Part shown: piece by piece, positions 37,514 through 47,039 of the stretch
How positions within the stretch are numbered: position 1 is the stretch's first letter
Layout of the letters: each line of letters starts with the position of its first letter
Assembly: GCA_020425085.1 (NCBI GenBank)
Contig: JAGQRW010000001.1
Span: forward strand, 62,001-126,000
DNA from: Paracoccaceae bacterium
GTDB lineage: Bacteria; Pseudomonadota; Alphaproteobacteria; Rhodobacterales; Rhodobacteraceae
DNA: 64,000 nt
Direction of reading: 5' to 3'
The notes under the pieces: model-generated
What the model was told of the DNA's origin: nothing
The model's input: only the letters and a program-made list of their open reading frames with translations
Databases searched by the model: none
Program-made: the position numbers and the translations under genes

Positions 37514-38254
37514 ATGCTGAAAAAACTGGTTGCCGGCGCGGTTTTCGCCGGCTTTGCAGCGGGATTGATCGTCGTCCTGTTGCAATTCGCATTTGTAAGA
37601 CCGCTATTGCTTGAGGCCGAACAATACGAGGCAGGAACGCTGAGCCATTTCGCCCGGGTCGGTGGTGAAGAAGTCCATGACCACGGATCGGAAAACACCG
37701 CCAAACCTGCGAATGACCACGTAACGAACGATCATGCGCATCCGTCACAGGGCTTTGAACTGCGGCGTGACGGGCTGACGGTTTTATTCAGTATCTTTGT
37801 CTATGCCGGATTTGGCATGATCCTGATGGCGGGATTTGCCACGGCAGAAAGCTTTGGCCACAGGATCACGCCGCGAATTGGCCTTTTATGGGGGTTGGCA
37901 GGGTTTGCTGCATTTCATCTGATGCCGTCATTCGGATTGCCGATCGAAGTGCCGGGTTCAGCCGCTGCCGATCTGAATGATCGCCAAATCTGGTGGTTTG
38001 GCACCGCCGTTGCAACCGTCGTTGCGGCCTGGCTGATTGGGTACGGAACCAATCCGATGCACTATGGTCTGGCGGTCCTGGCACTGGCTGCGCCCCATAT
38101 CCTAGGCGCGCCGCATCCCGGTGAATACTATGGCCCAACCCCGCCGGAACTGGCCAGTCTCTATGCCAGCCGCGCCTTGGTTACAGCCATGATCGGCTGG
38201 TCGGTGCTGGGCTTGCTTGCCGGAAATTTCTGGGAAAAAGACCACGCAGAATAG
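37514..38254 (+). CDS. cbtA: Cobalt transporter subunit CbtA
   Basis: A 246-residue membrane protein of the CbtA family with about 5-6 helices. A histidine/acid-rich outer loop follows the first helix (GGEEVHDHGSE, then NDHVTNDHAHPSQ), and GFAAFHLMPSFGLP and APHPGEYYGPTPPEL are family motifs. CbtA with CbtB is the predicted B12-regulated cobalt importer that replaces CbiMNQO. The mechanism is not established experimentally. Confidence 0.93.
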   Translation: MLKKLVAGAVFAGFAAGLIVVLLQFAFVRPLLLEAEQYEAGTLSHFARVGGEEVHDHGSENTAKPANDHVTNDHAHPSQGFELRRDGLTVLFSIFVYAGFGMILMAGFATAESFGHRITPRIGLLWGLAGFAAFHLMPSFGLPIEVPGSAAADLNDRQIWWFGTAVATVVAAWLIGYGTNPMHYGLAVLALAAPHILGAPHPGEYYGPTPPELASLYASRALVTAMIGWSVLGLLAGNFWEKDHAE

Positions 38255-38287
38255 TCCGATAGACGGAACACATCAAAGGAAGCCAAC

Positions 38288-39346
38288 ATGCCCGCAAAAA
38301 TTCCCGCTACCGTCGTTACCGGCTTTCTCGGTTCAGGCAAGACCACACTGATTCGCCATATGCTGCAAAATGCCCAGGGCAAACGTATCGCGCTGATCAT
38401 CAACGAATTCGGCGATCTTGGGGTCGATGGCGAAATCCTGAAAGGCTGCGGAATCGAAACCTGCGCCGAAGAAGACGTGGTCGAATTGTCGAACGGCTGC
38501 ATCTGCTGTACCGTCGCCGATGATTTCATACCGACGCTGGAAATGCTGCTTGGCCGCGAAAATCGTCCCGACCATATCGTCATCGAAACCTCGGGGCTGG
38601 CGCTGCCGCAGCCGCTTGTGCGGGCGTTCAACTGGCCTGGCATCGGCACGCGGGTGACGGTCGATAGCGTGGTGACGGTGGTGGATGGCCGCGCCGTGAC
38701 CGACGGACAATTTGCCCATAACCTCGCCGCCGTCGATTTGCAACGCAGCAAAGACGACAACCTTGACCACGAAACGCCGCTTTCCGAACTGTTTGACGAC
38801 CAGATCGCCTGTGCCGACATGATCATAGTCAACAAATCCGACCTGCTGGATGAGGCCGAGGCCGACACCCTGTTGACCCAGCTGGCCAGCCAGTGCCGTG
38901 ATGGCGTCAAGGTGCTCAAGACCAGCATGGGTGCCTTGCCGATCGAGGTGTTGCTGGGTCAGAACATCGCCGCCGAAACCGATCTTTCGTCACGCAGGGA
39001 AATCCACCATCACCACGACGATGACACGGATGCGGACAGTGATGAGCACCAGCACGGCCATGACGAATTTGAAAGTTTTGTCGTAACTCGTGACGAGATT
39101 GCCGATGCCAAAGCCTTTGGCGAACACCTTTCCCAGGTGATCCGCGACCACGATATTCTGCGCCTCAAGGGCTTTGCCGCCGTCACCGGAAAACCCATGC
39201 GCCTCAGCCTTCAGGCGGTCGGCCGGCGCGTCGACAGCCATTTCGATCGCGCCTTCAATGCTGACGAGTCGCGTCAGACCCGGCTGGTGGTGATCGGCGA
39301 AGCCGGGCTTGACCGCGCCGCCATCACCAGGGCGCTATGCGAATGA
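38288..39346 (+). CDS. cobW: CobW-type metal-binding GTPase (cobalamin biosynthesis)
   Basis: A 352-residue G3E GTPase. P-loop TGFLGSGKTTLIRHML (about 11-26), the metal motif NGCICCTVADD (about 75-85), Walker-B-like ETSGLALPQ and the NKSD specificity motif (about 181-184). A poly-His/Asp stretch (HHHHDDDTDADSDEHQHGHD, about 239-258) separates the GTPase from the C-terminal domain. CobW is thought to deliver cobalt to the CobNST chelatase. AAGGA precedes the ATG. Confidence 0.95.
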   Translation: MPAKIPATVVTGFLGSGKTTLIRHMLQNAQGKRIALIINEFGDLGVDGEILKGCGIETCAEEDVVELSNGCICCTVADDFIPTLEMLLGRENRPDHIVIETSGLALPQPLVRAFNWPGIGTRVTVDSVVTVVDGRAVTDGQFAHNLAAVDLQRSKDDNLDHETPLSELFDDQIACADMIIVNKSDLLDEAEADTLLTQLASQCRDGVKVLKTSMGALPIEVLLGQNIAAETDLSSRREIHHHHDDDTDADSDEHQHGHDEFESFVVTRDEIADAKAFGEHLSQVIRDHDILRLKGFAAVTGKPMRLSLQAVGRRVDSHFDRAFNADESRQTRLVVIGEAGLDRAAITRALCE

Positions 39347-39801
39347 ACCGCGAGGTCATCATCAAAACCGGCGACCCGAACCACCCTGAGGCTATGGCGC
39401 TGCTCAATGCCAGCCACGCGCTGATGACTGCACTTTTTGCGCCTGAAGAAAACCACTTCCTGTCAATCGACGCCCTCACCAAACCTGACATCCTGTTTTT
39501 TGTTGCCGAACTTGACGGCAGTATCGCCGGTTGCGCCGCCCTCGCCCTAAAAGACGACTATGGCGAGGTGAAGTCGATGTTCGTCGACCCGGCAAAACGC
39601 GGCGCAAGGATCGGCGCAAAACTGCTCGACCGCCTGGAATCCGAGGCCCGCAGCCGCAACCTGCCCCTGTTAAGGCTGGAAACCGGCGACAGCCTGACCG
39701 CCGCGCGAAAACTCTATACCGCACACGGCTTTGCCATAATCGGCCCATTTGGCGACTATGAACCGGCAAAAACCAGCATCTTCATGGAAAAACCCCTCTG
39801 A
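39337..39801 (+). CDS. GNAT family N-acetyltransferase inside the B12 operon
   Basis: A 154-residue GNAT with the acetyl-CoA motif VDPAKRGARIGAKLLDRLE (about 86-104) and the C-terminal LYTAHGFAIIGPFGDY. Two ATGs (39337, 39343) overlap the cobW end, so it is translated from the same mRNA. The relatives I recall act on small molecules or protein N-termini, but no substrate can be read from the sequence. Its place between cobW and cobN is not explained by known B12 chemistry. Confidence 0.85.
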   Translation: MRMNREVIIKTGDPNHPEAMALLNASHALMTALFAPEENHFLSIDALTKPDILFFVAELDGSIAGCAALALKDDYGEVKSMFVDPAKRGARIGAKLLDRLESEARSRNLPLLRLETGDSLTAARKLYTAHGFAIIGPFGDYEPAKTSIFMEKPL

Positions 39802-39810
39802 CTCCCATGC

Positions 39811-39859
39811 ATCATTGTTCCCCAAATACTCGCGCCGTAGGCTTCGCCACTGGCGAAAG
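39811..39859 (+). repeat. Post-stop AAATACTC element, site 4, within the B12 operon
   Basis: Nine bases after the GNAT stop comes TCATTGTTCC, then AAATACTCGCGCCGTAGGC (39824-39842) and a 6-bp hairpin TTCGCC-ACT-GGCGAA (39843/44-39857 region). The core differs from the other copies at two positions. It fills most of the 70-base gap before cobN, so it may lower read-through into cobN-cobO. Confidence 0.65.
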
Positions 39860-39871
39860 TAAAGCCCGCTG

Positions 39872-42800
39872 ATGCATCTTCTGGCGGCACAACCGGGATC
39901 TATCGACGACGGAAGCGAACCGGTCGATCTTGGCCAAACCCCGGCAGACCTCGTGTTCATCTCAGCCGCCGATACCGAACTCGCGGCCCTGAGCGAGGCG
40001 CGTGCAGAACTTGGCAAAGCCGCCCCCGGCCTCAGACTGGCCAGCCTCAACCACCTTCGCCACCCGATGTCGGTTGATCTGCATCTGGAAAACTGCGCCA
40101 CCAGATCGCGTCTGGTGATTGCAAGGGTACTGGGCGGAGCGGGCTACTGGAAATACGGGCTGGAGCAATATGCCATTGAACTGGCCCGCGCCGGGGTGCC
40201 GTTCGCGGCCTTGCCCGGCGATGACAAACCGGATGAAGAACTGTTTCGCCTGTCCACCATCCCGCGTGAAGACTGGCAAAACCTCTGGTCCTATATGGTC
40301 GAAGGCGGGCCGGAAAACGCCGCCAATTTCCTGATTTACGCCCAGTCCCTTCTGACCGGTGGCGAACGCCCGGAACCAGCGCGGCCATTGCTGCGCGCAG
40401 GCGTCTACTGGCCCGGTAGTGGTATCGCCGATCTTGCGATGGCACGCGCCGAATGGACCGTTGGTGCGCCGGTGGTGCCGCTGATCTTTTATCGCGCCTT
40501 GGTGCAGGGAGCTGGTCTTAACCCGATCAACCGGCTGATCAAGACTCTGCTGAAAAAGGGGCTGAACCCTTTGCCGGTATTTGCCGCCTCGCTGAAAGAT
40601 CCGGTTTCGGCGGCGACGTTGCAATCGCTGTTTGGCGCGGCCCCGCCTGCGATCATTCTGAACTGCACCAGCTTTGCTGTCGGCTCCGCCGATCAGGGGG
40701 CAGATAATAACACCAATGCCAATCCCCTGACCATGGCCGAGGCCAACGATGCGCCGGTTTTGCAGGTGGTGCTTGCCGGTTCCTCCGAAGTGGCTTGGGA
40801 GCAGGGTCTGGCGGGGCTGTCGGCGCGTGATATCGCGATGAATGTCGCCCTGCCCGAGGTTGACGGTCGCATCCTTTCCCGCGCCATCAGCTTTAAGGGA
40901 GAAGCGTTTTTTGATGACGCCACCCAATGCCCGATCACCGCTTACCGCGCCCGGGGGGATCGGGTCGAATTTGTCGCCGACCTTGCACTGAACTGGACAC
41001 GCCTCAGGCATCAGGACGTTGAAAACCGCCGCGTGGCGCTGATTCTGGCGAATTATCCGAACCGTGACGGGCGACTTGCCAATGGTGTCGGGCTGGATAC
41101 CCCGGCCTCGGTCATGCATGTGTTGAAACTACTTCAGGATCAGGGATACCACGTTGCCAACCCGCCCACAGACAGCGATGATCTGATGCAACAGATCATG
41201 GCTGGGCCGACCAACTGGTTGACCGATCGTGTTGATCGCAACGGGGGTGTCGATCTTTCGCTGGCGGATTACCAGATTGATTATGGCCGCCTGCCTTGGG
41301 AAATGCGCGAAAAAATCGAATCCCGCTGGGGGCCACCCGAGGCCGATCCGTTCTTTATCAGGGGCGAGGTCGATTGTGGTCGTTTTCGCCTGTCGGTGCT
41401 GCATTTCGGCAATATCACCATCGCCGTGCAACCGGCGCGGGGCTACAATATCGACCCGACCGACAGTTATCATTCGCCGGATCTGGTGCCGCCGCATCAC
41501 TATTTTGCCTGCTATTTCTATCTCAGGTATCAGGCCCGTGCCGATGCGCTGGTGCATATGGGCAAGCATGGCAATCTGGAATGGCTGCCGGGCAAGGCGG
41601 TGGCACTGTCGGAAACCTGTTTTCCCGAGGCAGCGATGGGGCCGATGCCGCATATCTACCCCTTCATCGTCAACGACCCGGGCGAAGGCAGTCAGGCCAA
41701 ACGTCGCGCACAGGCGGTAATCATCGACCACCTGACCCCGCCCCTGACCCGCGCCGAAACCTATGGCCCGTTAAGGGATCTTGAGGCGCTGGTGGATGAA
41801 TATTATGAGGCCGCCGGGCTGGACCCAAGGCGGCTGGATCATTTAAGGCGCGAAATTCTGGCGATGACCGCCAGCACCGGCATCGCCGAGGATGTGGGCA
41901 TGGCGGGTGAGGATGAAGCATCCGATCTGACCCGGCTGGATGCCTATCTGTGTGAGTTGAAAGAGGCACAAATCCGCGACGGGTTGCATGTATTCGGGCA
42001 ATCGCCCGAGGGCAGGCTGGAACGCGATCTGGTGCAGGCGCTGGTCAGAATTCCGCGCGGTCAGGGCAAGGGGGGTGATGCCTCACTACCGCGCGCACTG
42101 GCCAAGGATTTCGGGCTGGAATTTGATCCGCTCGATTGCGATATGGCGCAACCTTGGCAGGGGCCAAGGCCCGAGGTGCTATCAGCGATCAGCGACGAAA
42201 TCTGGCGAAGTTCCGGCGATACCGTAGAGCGGCTGGAACTGTTGGCCGCCGCCCTGATCGGCGGTGAGGCAACTCCGGGCGACTGGCCACAAAGCCAGAC
42301 CGTGCTGGATGCGGTCAACGCCAATGTCAAACCCCTGGTTCGCGCCTGCGGCCCGAACGAGGGGGCGGGGCTTCTCACTGCCCTTTCCGGGCGGTTCATA
42401 GCCCCGGCGCCATCCGGCGCGCCGACCCGCGGACGTCTTGACGTTTTGCCGACCGGGCGAAATTTTTATAGCGTCGATAGTCGCGCCATCCCCACACCGA
42501 CCGCTTGGGCATTGGGGTGGAAATCAGCCAACCTGTTGATCGAAAAATACTTGCAGACCGAAGGCGACTGGCCTCGGGCAATGCTGCTGACCGCCTGGGG
42601 TACGGCAAATATGCGCACCGGCGGCGATGACATCGCACAGGCGCTGGCGCTGATGGGGGTCAAGCCGCAATGGGACAGCGCCAATCGCCGCGTTACCGGG
42701 TTTGAAATCCTGCCGCTGTCGGTGCTGGACCGGCCGCGGGTTGACGTCACCTTGCGGGTTTCAGGTTTCTTCCGTGATGCGTTTCGCCAACAGATCGACC

Positions 42801-43636
42801 TGATTGACAGCGCCGCAAGGGCGGTAATGGCGCTGGATGAACCCGAAGACATGAACCCCGCTGCTGCGCGGGCAAGAACCGAAGGGGTCGATGGACAGTT
42901 CCGGGTATTCGGCTCCAAGCCCGGCGCTTATGGTGCGGGGTTACAGGCCTTGATTGATGAACGGTTATGGTCAGGCAAGGCAGATTTCGCCGATGCCTAT
43001 CTGGAATGGGGTGGATATGCTTATGGCGGCCAATCCGATGGCATCCGCGCCCGCGCCGCACTGGAAACCCGGCTAAAGTCGGTCGAGGCGGTGGTGCAGA
43101 ATCAGGACAACCGCGAACATGACATCCTGGACAGCGACGACTATTACCAGTTTGAAGGCGGTGCCGCAGCGGCGGTTTCCACCCTTCAGGGGCGCGACCG
43201 CCCGATCTATCACAACGACCACAGCCGCCCGGAACGGCCGCTGATCCGTACCCTTGACGATGAAATCGGTCGCGTGGTGCGTTCTCGCGTGGTTAACCCG
43301 AAATGGATCAATGGGGTCAAACGCCACGGCTACAAGGGCGCGTTTGAAATCGCGGCGACGGTGGATTATCTGTTTGCCTTTGCCGCCACCACCGGCGCGG
43401 TCAAGAACCACCATTTCGATCTTGTGCATGCGGCATTTCTGGAGGATGAGGAAACCCGTGATTTCATCGCCAGGCACAACCCCCCCGCCTTGCTGGAAAT
43501 CGCCCAGCGAATGGCCGAAGCAATGGATCGCGGCCTGTGGATGCCACGCTCAAACTCAGCCAGGGCACTGATCGAAGGGTTGTTGGCAGGCGATCAACCA
43601 ACCACTTTACGTGCGACAACAGGAGAAGACGAATGA
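39872..43636 (+). CDS. cobN: Cobaltochelatase subunit CobN
   Basis: A 1254-residue CobN/magnesium-chelatase H-type protein, the normal length. Family motifs include DLQLQ-like AFVPPKT-free core HMGKHGNLEWLPGKAVALS (about 565), HNDHSRPERPLIRTLDDEIG, and RSRVVNPKWINGVKRHGYKG (about 1135). With CobS and CobT it inserts cobalt into hydrogenobyrinic acid a,c-diamide in the aerobic pathway. CobS and CobT are not in this window. No strong ribosome site is seen before the ATG. Overlaps cobO by four bases. Confidence 0.96.
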   Translation: MHLLAAQPGSIDDGSEPVDLGQTPADLVFISAADTELAALSEARAELGKAAPGLRLASLNHLRHPMSVDLHLENCATRSRLVIARVLGGAGYWKYGLEQYAIELARAGVPFAALPGDDKPDEELFRLSTIPREDWQNLWSYMVEGGPENAANFLIYAQSLLTGGERPEPARPLLRAGVYWPGSGIADLAMARAEWTVGAPVVPLIFYRALVQGAGLNPINRLIKTLLKKGLNPLPVFAASLKDPVSAATLQSLFGAAPPAIILNCTSFAVGSADQGADNNTNANPLTMAEANDAPVLQVVLAGSSEVAWEQGLAGLSARDIAMNVALPEVDGRILSRAISFKGEAFFDDATQCPITAYRARGDRVEFVADLALNWTRLRHQDVENRRVALILANYPNRDGRLANGVGLDTPASVMHVLKLLQDQGYHVANPPTDSDDLMQQIMAGPTNWLTDRVDRNGGVDLSLADYQIDYGRLPWEMREKIESRWGPPEADPFFIRGEVDCGRFRLSVLHFGNITIAVQPARGYNIDPTDSYHSPDLVPPHHYFACYFYLRYQARADALVHMGKHGNLEWLPGKAVALSETCFPEAAMGPMPHIYPFIVNDPGEGSQAKRRAQAVIIDHLTPPLTRAETYGPLRDLEALVDEYYEAAGLDPRRLDHLRREILAMTASTGIAEDVGMAGEDEASDLTRLDAYLCELKEAQIRDGLHVFGQSPEGRLERDLVQALVRIPRGQGKGGDASLPRALAKDFGLEFDPLDCDMAQPWQGPRPEVLSAISDEIWRSSGDTVERLELLAAALIGGEATPGDWPQSQTVLDAVNANVKPLVRACGPNEGAGLLTALSGRFIAPAPSGAPTRGRLDVLPTGRNFYSVDSRAIPTPTAWALGWKSANLLIEKYLQTEGDWPRAMLLTAWGTANMRTGGDDIAQALALMGVKPQWDSANRRVTGFEILPLSVLDRPRVDVTLRVSGFFRDAFRQQIDLIDSAARAVMALDEPEDMNPAAARARTEGVDGQFRVFGSKPGAYGAGLQALIDERLWSGKADFADAYLEWGGYAYGGQSDGIRARAALETRLKSVEAVVQNQDNREHDILDSDDYYQFEGGAAAAVSTLQGRDRPIYHNDHSRPERPLIRTLDDEIGRVVRSRVVNPKWINGVKRHGYKGAFEIAATVDYLFAFAATTGAVKNHHFDLVHAAFLEDEETRDFIARHNPPALLEIAQRMAEAMDRGLWMPRSNSARALIEGLLAGDQPTTLRATTGEDE

Positions 43637-44253
43637 CCGACAGCACTTCCGAAGATCTGGATCGTCACGCCATGAAGATGGCCAAGAAAAAGGCCGCGCG
43701 TGACAAGATCATGGCCAGCAAGACCGATCAAAAGGGGCTGATCATCGTCCATACCGGCAAGGGCAAGGGTAAAAGCTCAGCCGCCTTCGGGATGATCTTT
43801 CGTTCCATCGCGCACGGTCTGAAATGCGCCGTGGTGCAGTTCATCAAGGGCGGCATGTCCACCGGCGAACGCGACCTGATCCTGGCCAAGTTCAGCGACG
43901 TCTGCGAATTTCACACCATGGGCGAAGGGTTCACCTGGGAAACCCAGGATAAATCCCGCGACACCGAAATGGCACAGGCGGCTTGGGCAAAAGCCAAGGA
44001 ACTGATCCGGGACGAAAGCAACAAGATGGTGCTGCTGGACGAAATCAACATCGCCATCCGTTACGATTATGTGGATATTGCCGAGGTAGTTGCGTTTCTG
44101 ACAACCGAAAAACCGCCGATGACGCATGTGATCCTGACCGGGCGCAATGCCCATGCCGACCTGATCGAGATTGCTGATCTGGTAACCGAGATGGAATTGG
44201 TGAAACACCCGTTTCGCGCCGGTATCAAGGCACAGATCGGGGTGGAGTATTAG
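43633..44253 (+). CDS. cobO: Cob(I)yrinic acid a,c-diamide adenosyltransferase CobO
   Basis: A 206-residue CobA/CobO-type adenosyltransferase. The unusual P-loop is VHTGKGKGKSSAAFG (about 38-52), followed by QFIKGGMSTGERD and MVLLDEINIAIRYDYVD. It attaches the adenosyl group to the corrinoid cobalt. The ATG at 43633 overlaps the cobN stop (ATGA), which fixes the start; the frame is open further left inside cobN. Last gene of the riboswitch operon. Confidence 0.96.
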   Translation: MTDSTSEDLDRHAMKMAKKKAARDKIMASKTDQKGLIIVHTGKGKGKSSAAFGMIFRSIAHGLKCAVVQFIKGGMSTGERDLILAKFSDVCEFHTMGEGFTWETQDKSRDTEMAQAAWAKAKELIRDESNKMVLLDEINIAIRYDYVDIAEVVAFLTTEKPPMTHVILTGRNAHADLIEIADLVTEMELVKHPFRAGIKAQIGVEY

Positions 44254-44273
44254 GGATTAGTCACCGCCATCGC

Positions 44274-44459
44274 CTATTCGATCTCCCGCGCCTCATCCAC
44301 CAGCATAACCGGGATACCATTGCGGATCGGAAACGCCAGCTTGGCGTTGGCCGAAATCAGTTCCTGCGCCTTGGCGTCATAGTTGAGCGGGCCGTGTGTC
44401 ACCGGGCAGACAAGTGATTCCAGCATTTTCGCATCAGTGGCGGACTTAACCTCATTCAT
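44274..44459 (-). CDS. Trm112-family zinc-ribbon-like protein
   Basis: A 61-residue protein of the Trm112/YcaR family: [17 protein letters not shown] and [22 protein letters not shown]. Only one Cys is visible, so the zinc site of eukaryotic Trm112 is not conserved. Bacterial members are small and poorly characterised; some act as methyltransferase partners. Its ATG overlaps the stop of the LON-domain gene (ATGA). Confidence 0.88.
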   Translation of the reverse strand: MNEVKSATDAKMLESLVCPVTHGPLNYDAKAQELISANAKLAFPIRNGIPVMLVDEAREIE

Positions 44460-45109
44460 TGCAGATGTCCGCCATCGCTGCCTGCCGCCGCCATGGCAAA
44501 TTCCATCAGTGTTACCAGCGTTTCGCGCCGATCCTGAAGCGATGGCGCCTCAAGCAGCGCCTGTTTGTCCTCCACCTCGAACGGGAACAGCATCGACAAT
44601 GAGTTGACCAGCAATTCATCATCGGCCTTTTCCAGATTGGCCTGATCGGCGTTCATCCCGGTCGAGCGGAAAAACCGATCAAGTGTTGCCAGAAACCCGG
44701 CACGGTCAAACCCTTCGTCTTTTTCCACCGGTCCCAGATCGCGTTCAAACCCTGCCCAGTCTGGATCGGTGCGGAAATAGGGTTCAAACCCGGTATTGAC
44801 GGCAGAAATCCGAAACCGGCAAACCCCTTTAAGACGAATGCGATAGCGCCCGTCGTCGGTTTCGGAAAACCCCACCAGACGCCCGGCACAACCGATTCGA
44901 TGCAGTTGCGGCGCGATGGAATCGGTTCCCGATTGCGGCTGCACCATGCCGATCATCCGGTGCGAGGATTTGAGCGTATCGTCCAGCATCGCCAGATAGC
45001 GCGGTTCAAATATGTTCAGCGGCAGTTGTGCGCGCGGCAACAGCAATGCCCCCGCCAGAGGAAATAGCGGGATCGTGTCGGGCAGGTCAGTCGGTTTGAA
45101 CATGTGCAT
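44456..45109 (-). CDS. LON peptidase substrate-binding domain protein
   Basis: A 217-residue stand-alone LonN-domain protein: [20 protein letters not shown] then [14 protein letters not shown], and [20 protein letters not shown]. It lacks the ATPase and protease domains of Lon. The role is unknown; such proteins sit next to thioredoxin/YbbN and Trm112 genes in many alphaproteobacteria, as here. Two ATGs near the start (45109 and 45103). Confidence 0.9.
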   Translation of the reverse strand: MHMFKPTDLPDTIPLFPLAGALLLPRAQLPLNIFEPRYLAMLDDTLKSSHRMIGMVQPQSGTDSIAPQLHRIGCAGRLVGFSETDDGRYRIRLKGVCRFRISAVNTGFEPYFRTDPDWAGFERDLGPVEKDEGFDRAGFLATLDRFFRSTGMNADQANLEKADDELLVNSLSMLFPFEVEDKQALLEAPSLQDRRETLVTLMEFAMAAAGSDGGHLQ

Positions 45110-45130
45110 CAGTCTATCGTAATCCCGCCT

Positions 45131-46036
45131 TCAGGCAAAGATCATCGAGGATAGCCGTCTCCTTGCCTTCAGCACGATCGGATCATTGGCCTTTTGTGCA
45201 TCGAAAATCTTGTAAAGCTGGGTCTTGGCAGCCTGATCATTCCATTCGCGGTCACGCCGGAACAGTTCCAGCAATTCATCGACCGCCGCCTGCAATTCGC
45301 CGGTCGCCGCCAGTGCAGTGGCCAGATCCAGCCGTGTCTGATGATCGTCGGGATTGGATTCAAGGGCGGCGCGCAATTCGCCTACAGGCCCCGCGCTGGC
45401 GGCGGCTTCGGCCAGATCAATCTGCGCCTTGATCGCCACGATTTCTGCTGCATTGCGGATTTTCTCGGGCGCCTTGTCCAGCATCAGGCGCGCCTGTTCG
45501 CCATCGTCCAGCGCCAGATGCGCGCGAACCAGTCCGGCATAGGCGGCGGCGTTTTCCGGTTCTTCGCCAAGAATTGCGGCAAAGGTTTCGGCGGCATCCA
45601 CCGCTGCACCGTCGGCAAGCATCTGTTCCGCTGCTGTCAGCGCCTCGGCCAGCCCGCCATCGTCACCACTGAGGGCAGCCAGCTTGGCCACAAATTCCTT
45701 GATCTGCGATGGCGATTGATTGCCGACAAAACCATCCACCGGTTTGCCCTCGTGAAAGGCATAAACCGCCGGGATCGACTGAATTCGCATCTGCGCCGCG
45801 ATCTCCTGGTTTTCATCGACGTTGATCTTGACCATGCGTACCTTGCCGCCCGCCGCCTTGACCGCCGCCTCAAGTGCCGGGCCAAGGGTTTTGCAGGGGC
45901 CGCACCATGGCGCCCAGAAATCAACAATCACCGGCATCACGTTGCTGCCGTTGATGACATCCGTCATGAAGGTTGCTTCGGTGCCGTCGACTACCAGTTC
46001 GGTGGCTGCTGTCGGAAATTGGTCAGCTGGCATCAT
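45131..46036 (-). CDS. Thioredoxin-TPR co-chaperone (YbbN/CnoX-like)
   Basis: A 301-residue cytoplasmic protein. The N-terminal thioredoxin domain keeps the active site WAPWCGPCKTLGP (about 41-53), and the C-terminal 180 residues are TPR-like helical repeats. E. coli CnoX/YbbN hands substrates to GroEL and lost one active Cys, whereas here CxxC is complete, so redox activity is likely. Two adjacent ATGs (46036 and 46033); GGAG spacing favours the second. 21 bases from the LON-domain gene. Confidence 0.93.
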   Translation of the reverse strand: MMPADQFPTAATELVVDGTEATFMTDVINGSNVMPVIVDFWAPWCGPCKTLGPALEAAVKAAGGKVRMVKINVDENQEIAAQMRIQSIPAVYAFHEGKPVDGFVGNQSPSQIKEFVAKLAALSGDDGGLAEALTAAEQMLADGAAVDAAETFAAILGEEPENAAAYAGLVRAHLALDDGEQARLMLDKAPEKIRNAAEIVAIKAQIDLAEAAASAGPVGELRAALESNPDDHQTRLDLATALAATGELQAAVDELLELFRRDREWNDQAAKTQLYKIFDAQKANDPIVLKARRRLSSMIFA

Positions 46037-46123
46037 AATTCTCCGCTTTTGTAAGGCTTAAAGTTAGATGGCGTATTAATCCCTGTGGTTCAAGGGTCGG
46101 ATGCTGGAAAGCCCCATACCTGC

Positions 46124-46912
46124 CTATAGATCGAAGCTGGCAAAAACCGGCGCGTGATCCGAAGGCTGGTCCCAACCCCGGACTTCGCGCAACACACGGC
46201 TGGAATGGCCGGCATTGGCAATATCGGCGCTGGCCCAGACATGATCAAGCCGGCGGCCCTTGTCCGCCCCGCTCCAGTCTTTGGATCGGTAGGACCACCA
46301 GGAAAAAAGCGGGCCTTCGGGGATATCCTTGCGGGTTACATCCACCCAATCCCCGGCATCCTGTGCCTTGGTCAGATGTTCAACCTCGACTGGCGTGTGG
46401 CTGACGATTTTCAAAAGCTGCTTGTGCGACCAGACATCATCCTGACGCGGGGCAATATTGAGGTCGCCGACAAGGATCGACCGCCGGGGTTTGTTGGCAA
46501 GAAAGTGGTCGCGCATTTCCGTCAGATAGTCGAGCTTCTGGCCGAATTTGTCGTTCACCTCACGGTCCGGCACATCGCCACCGGCAGGAACATAGAAGTT
46601 TTCGATCACCACGCCGTTTTCCAGACGCCCGGCGATATGGCGCGCGTGCCCGAGACTGGCGAAATCGTGCTGACCAACCTCGACCATCGGCAAACGCGAC
46701 AGGATGGCGACCCCGTTATATCCCTTCTGACCATTGGCGATCAGGTATGGATAGCCGAGTTCGGTAAACGCCGCAGTCGGGATCAGATCGGCGGGTGATT
46801 TGCATTCCTGAAGGCAGAGGATGTCCGGCGCCTCCTCGGACAACAGGCGACAGACCAGCCCTTCGCGCAGGCGCACGGAATTGATGTTCCAGGTGGCGAG
46901 GGTGAAGGTCAT
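46124..46912 (-). CDS. xthA: Exodeoxyribonuclease III / AP endonuclease
   Basis: A 262-residue enzyme of the ExoIII family: TLATWNINSVRLR at the N-terminus, CLQECK with the metal Glu, GDLNIAPRQDDVW, and RRLDHVWAS then SDHAPVFASF at the end with the catalytic Asp-His pair. It removes nucleotides at abasic and 3'-blocked sites in base excision repair. It is separate from the trx gene by 87 bases on the same strand. Confidence 0.95.
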   Translation of the reverse strand: MTFTLATWNINSVRLREGLVCRLLSEEAPDILCLQECKSPADLIPTAAFTELGYPYLIANGQKGYNGVAILSRLPMVEVGQHDFASLGHARHIAGRLENGVVIENFYVPAGGDVPDREVNDKFGQKLDYLTEMRDHFLANKPRRSILVGDLNIAPRQDDVWSHKQLLKIVSHTPVEVEHLTKAQDAGDWVDVTRKDIPEGPLFSWWSYRSKDWSGADKGRRLDHVWASADIANAGHSSRVLREVRGWDQPSDHAPVFASFDL

Positions 46913-46990
46913 GCGAAAAGTCTCGAATGCTTGGGTCGGGTATCATTATCACGGCAATTCCGGGCCTGCACCCATGCAATGCGCCAATCT

Positions 46991-47020
46991 AAAAAAAAAC
47001 CCGGCGCGAGGCCGGGCTTT
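46991..47020 (-). terminator. Intrinsic terminator after the second VPLPA-CTERM gene
   Basis: CCCGGC (47000-47005) and GCCGGG (47011-47016) with a 5-base loop. On the minus strand the stem is followed by nine T (the A-run at 46991-46999), a classic Rho-independent terminator 20 bases after the stop. On the plus strand CTTTT follows, so it may act both ways. Confidence 0.92.
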
Positions 47021-47039
47021 TCGTCAGTTGACAACCGGA

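Noticed and set aside
39962..41119. 385-residue minus-strand frame opposite cobN
   Set aside because: Shadow frame; cobN is intact and full length on the other strand.
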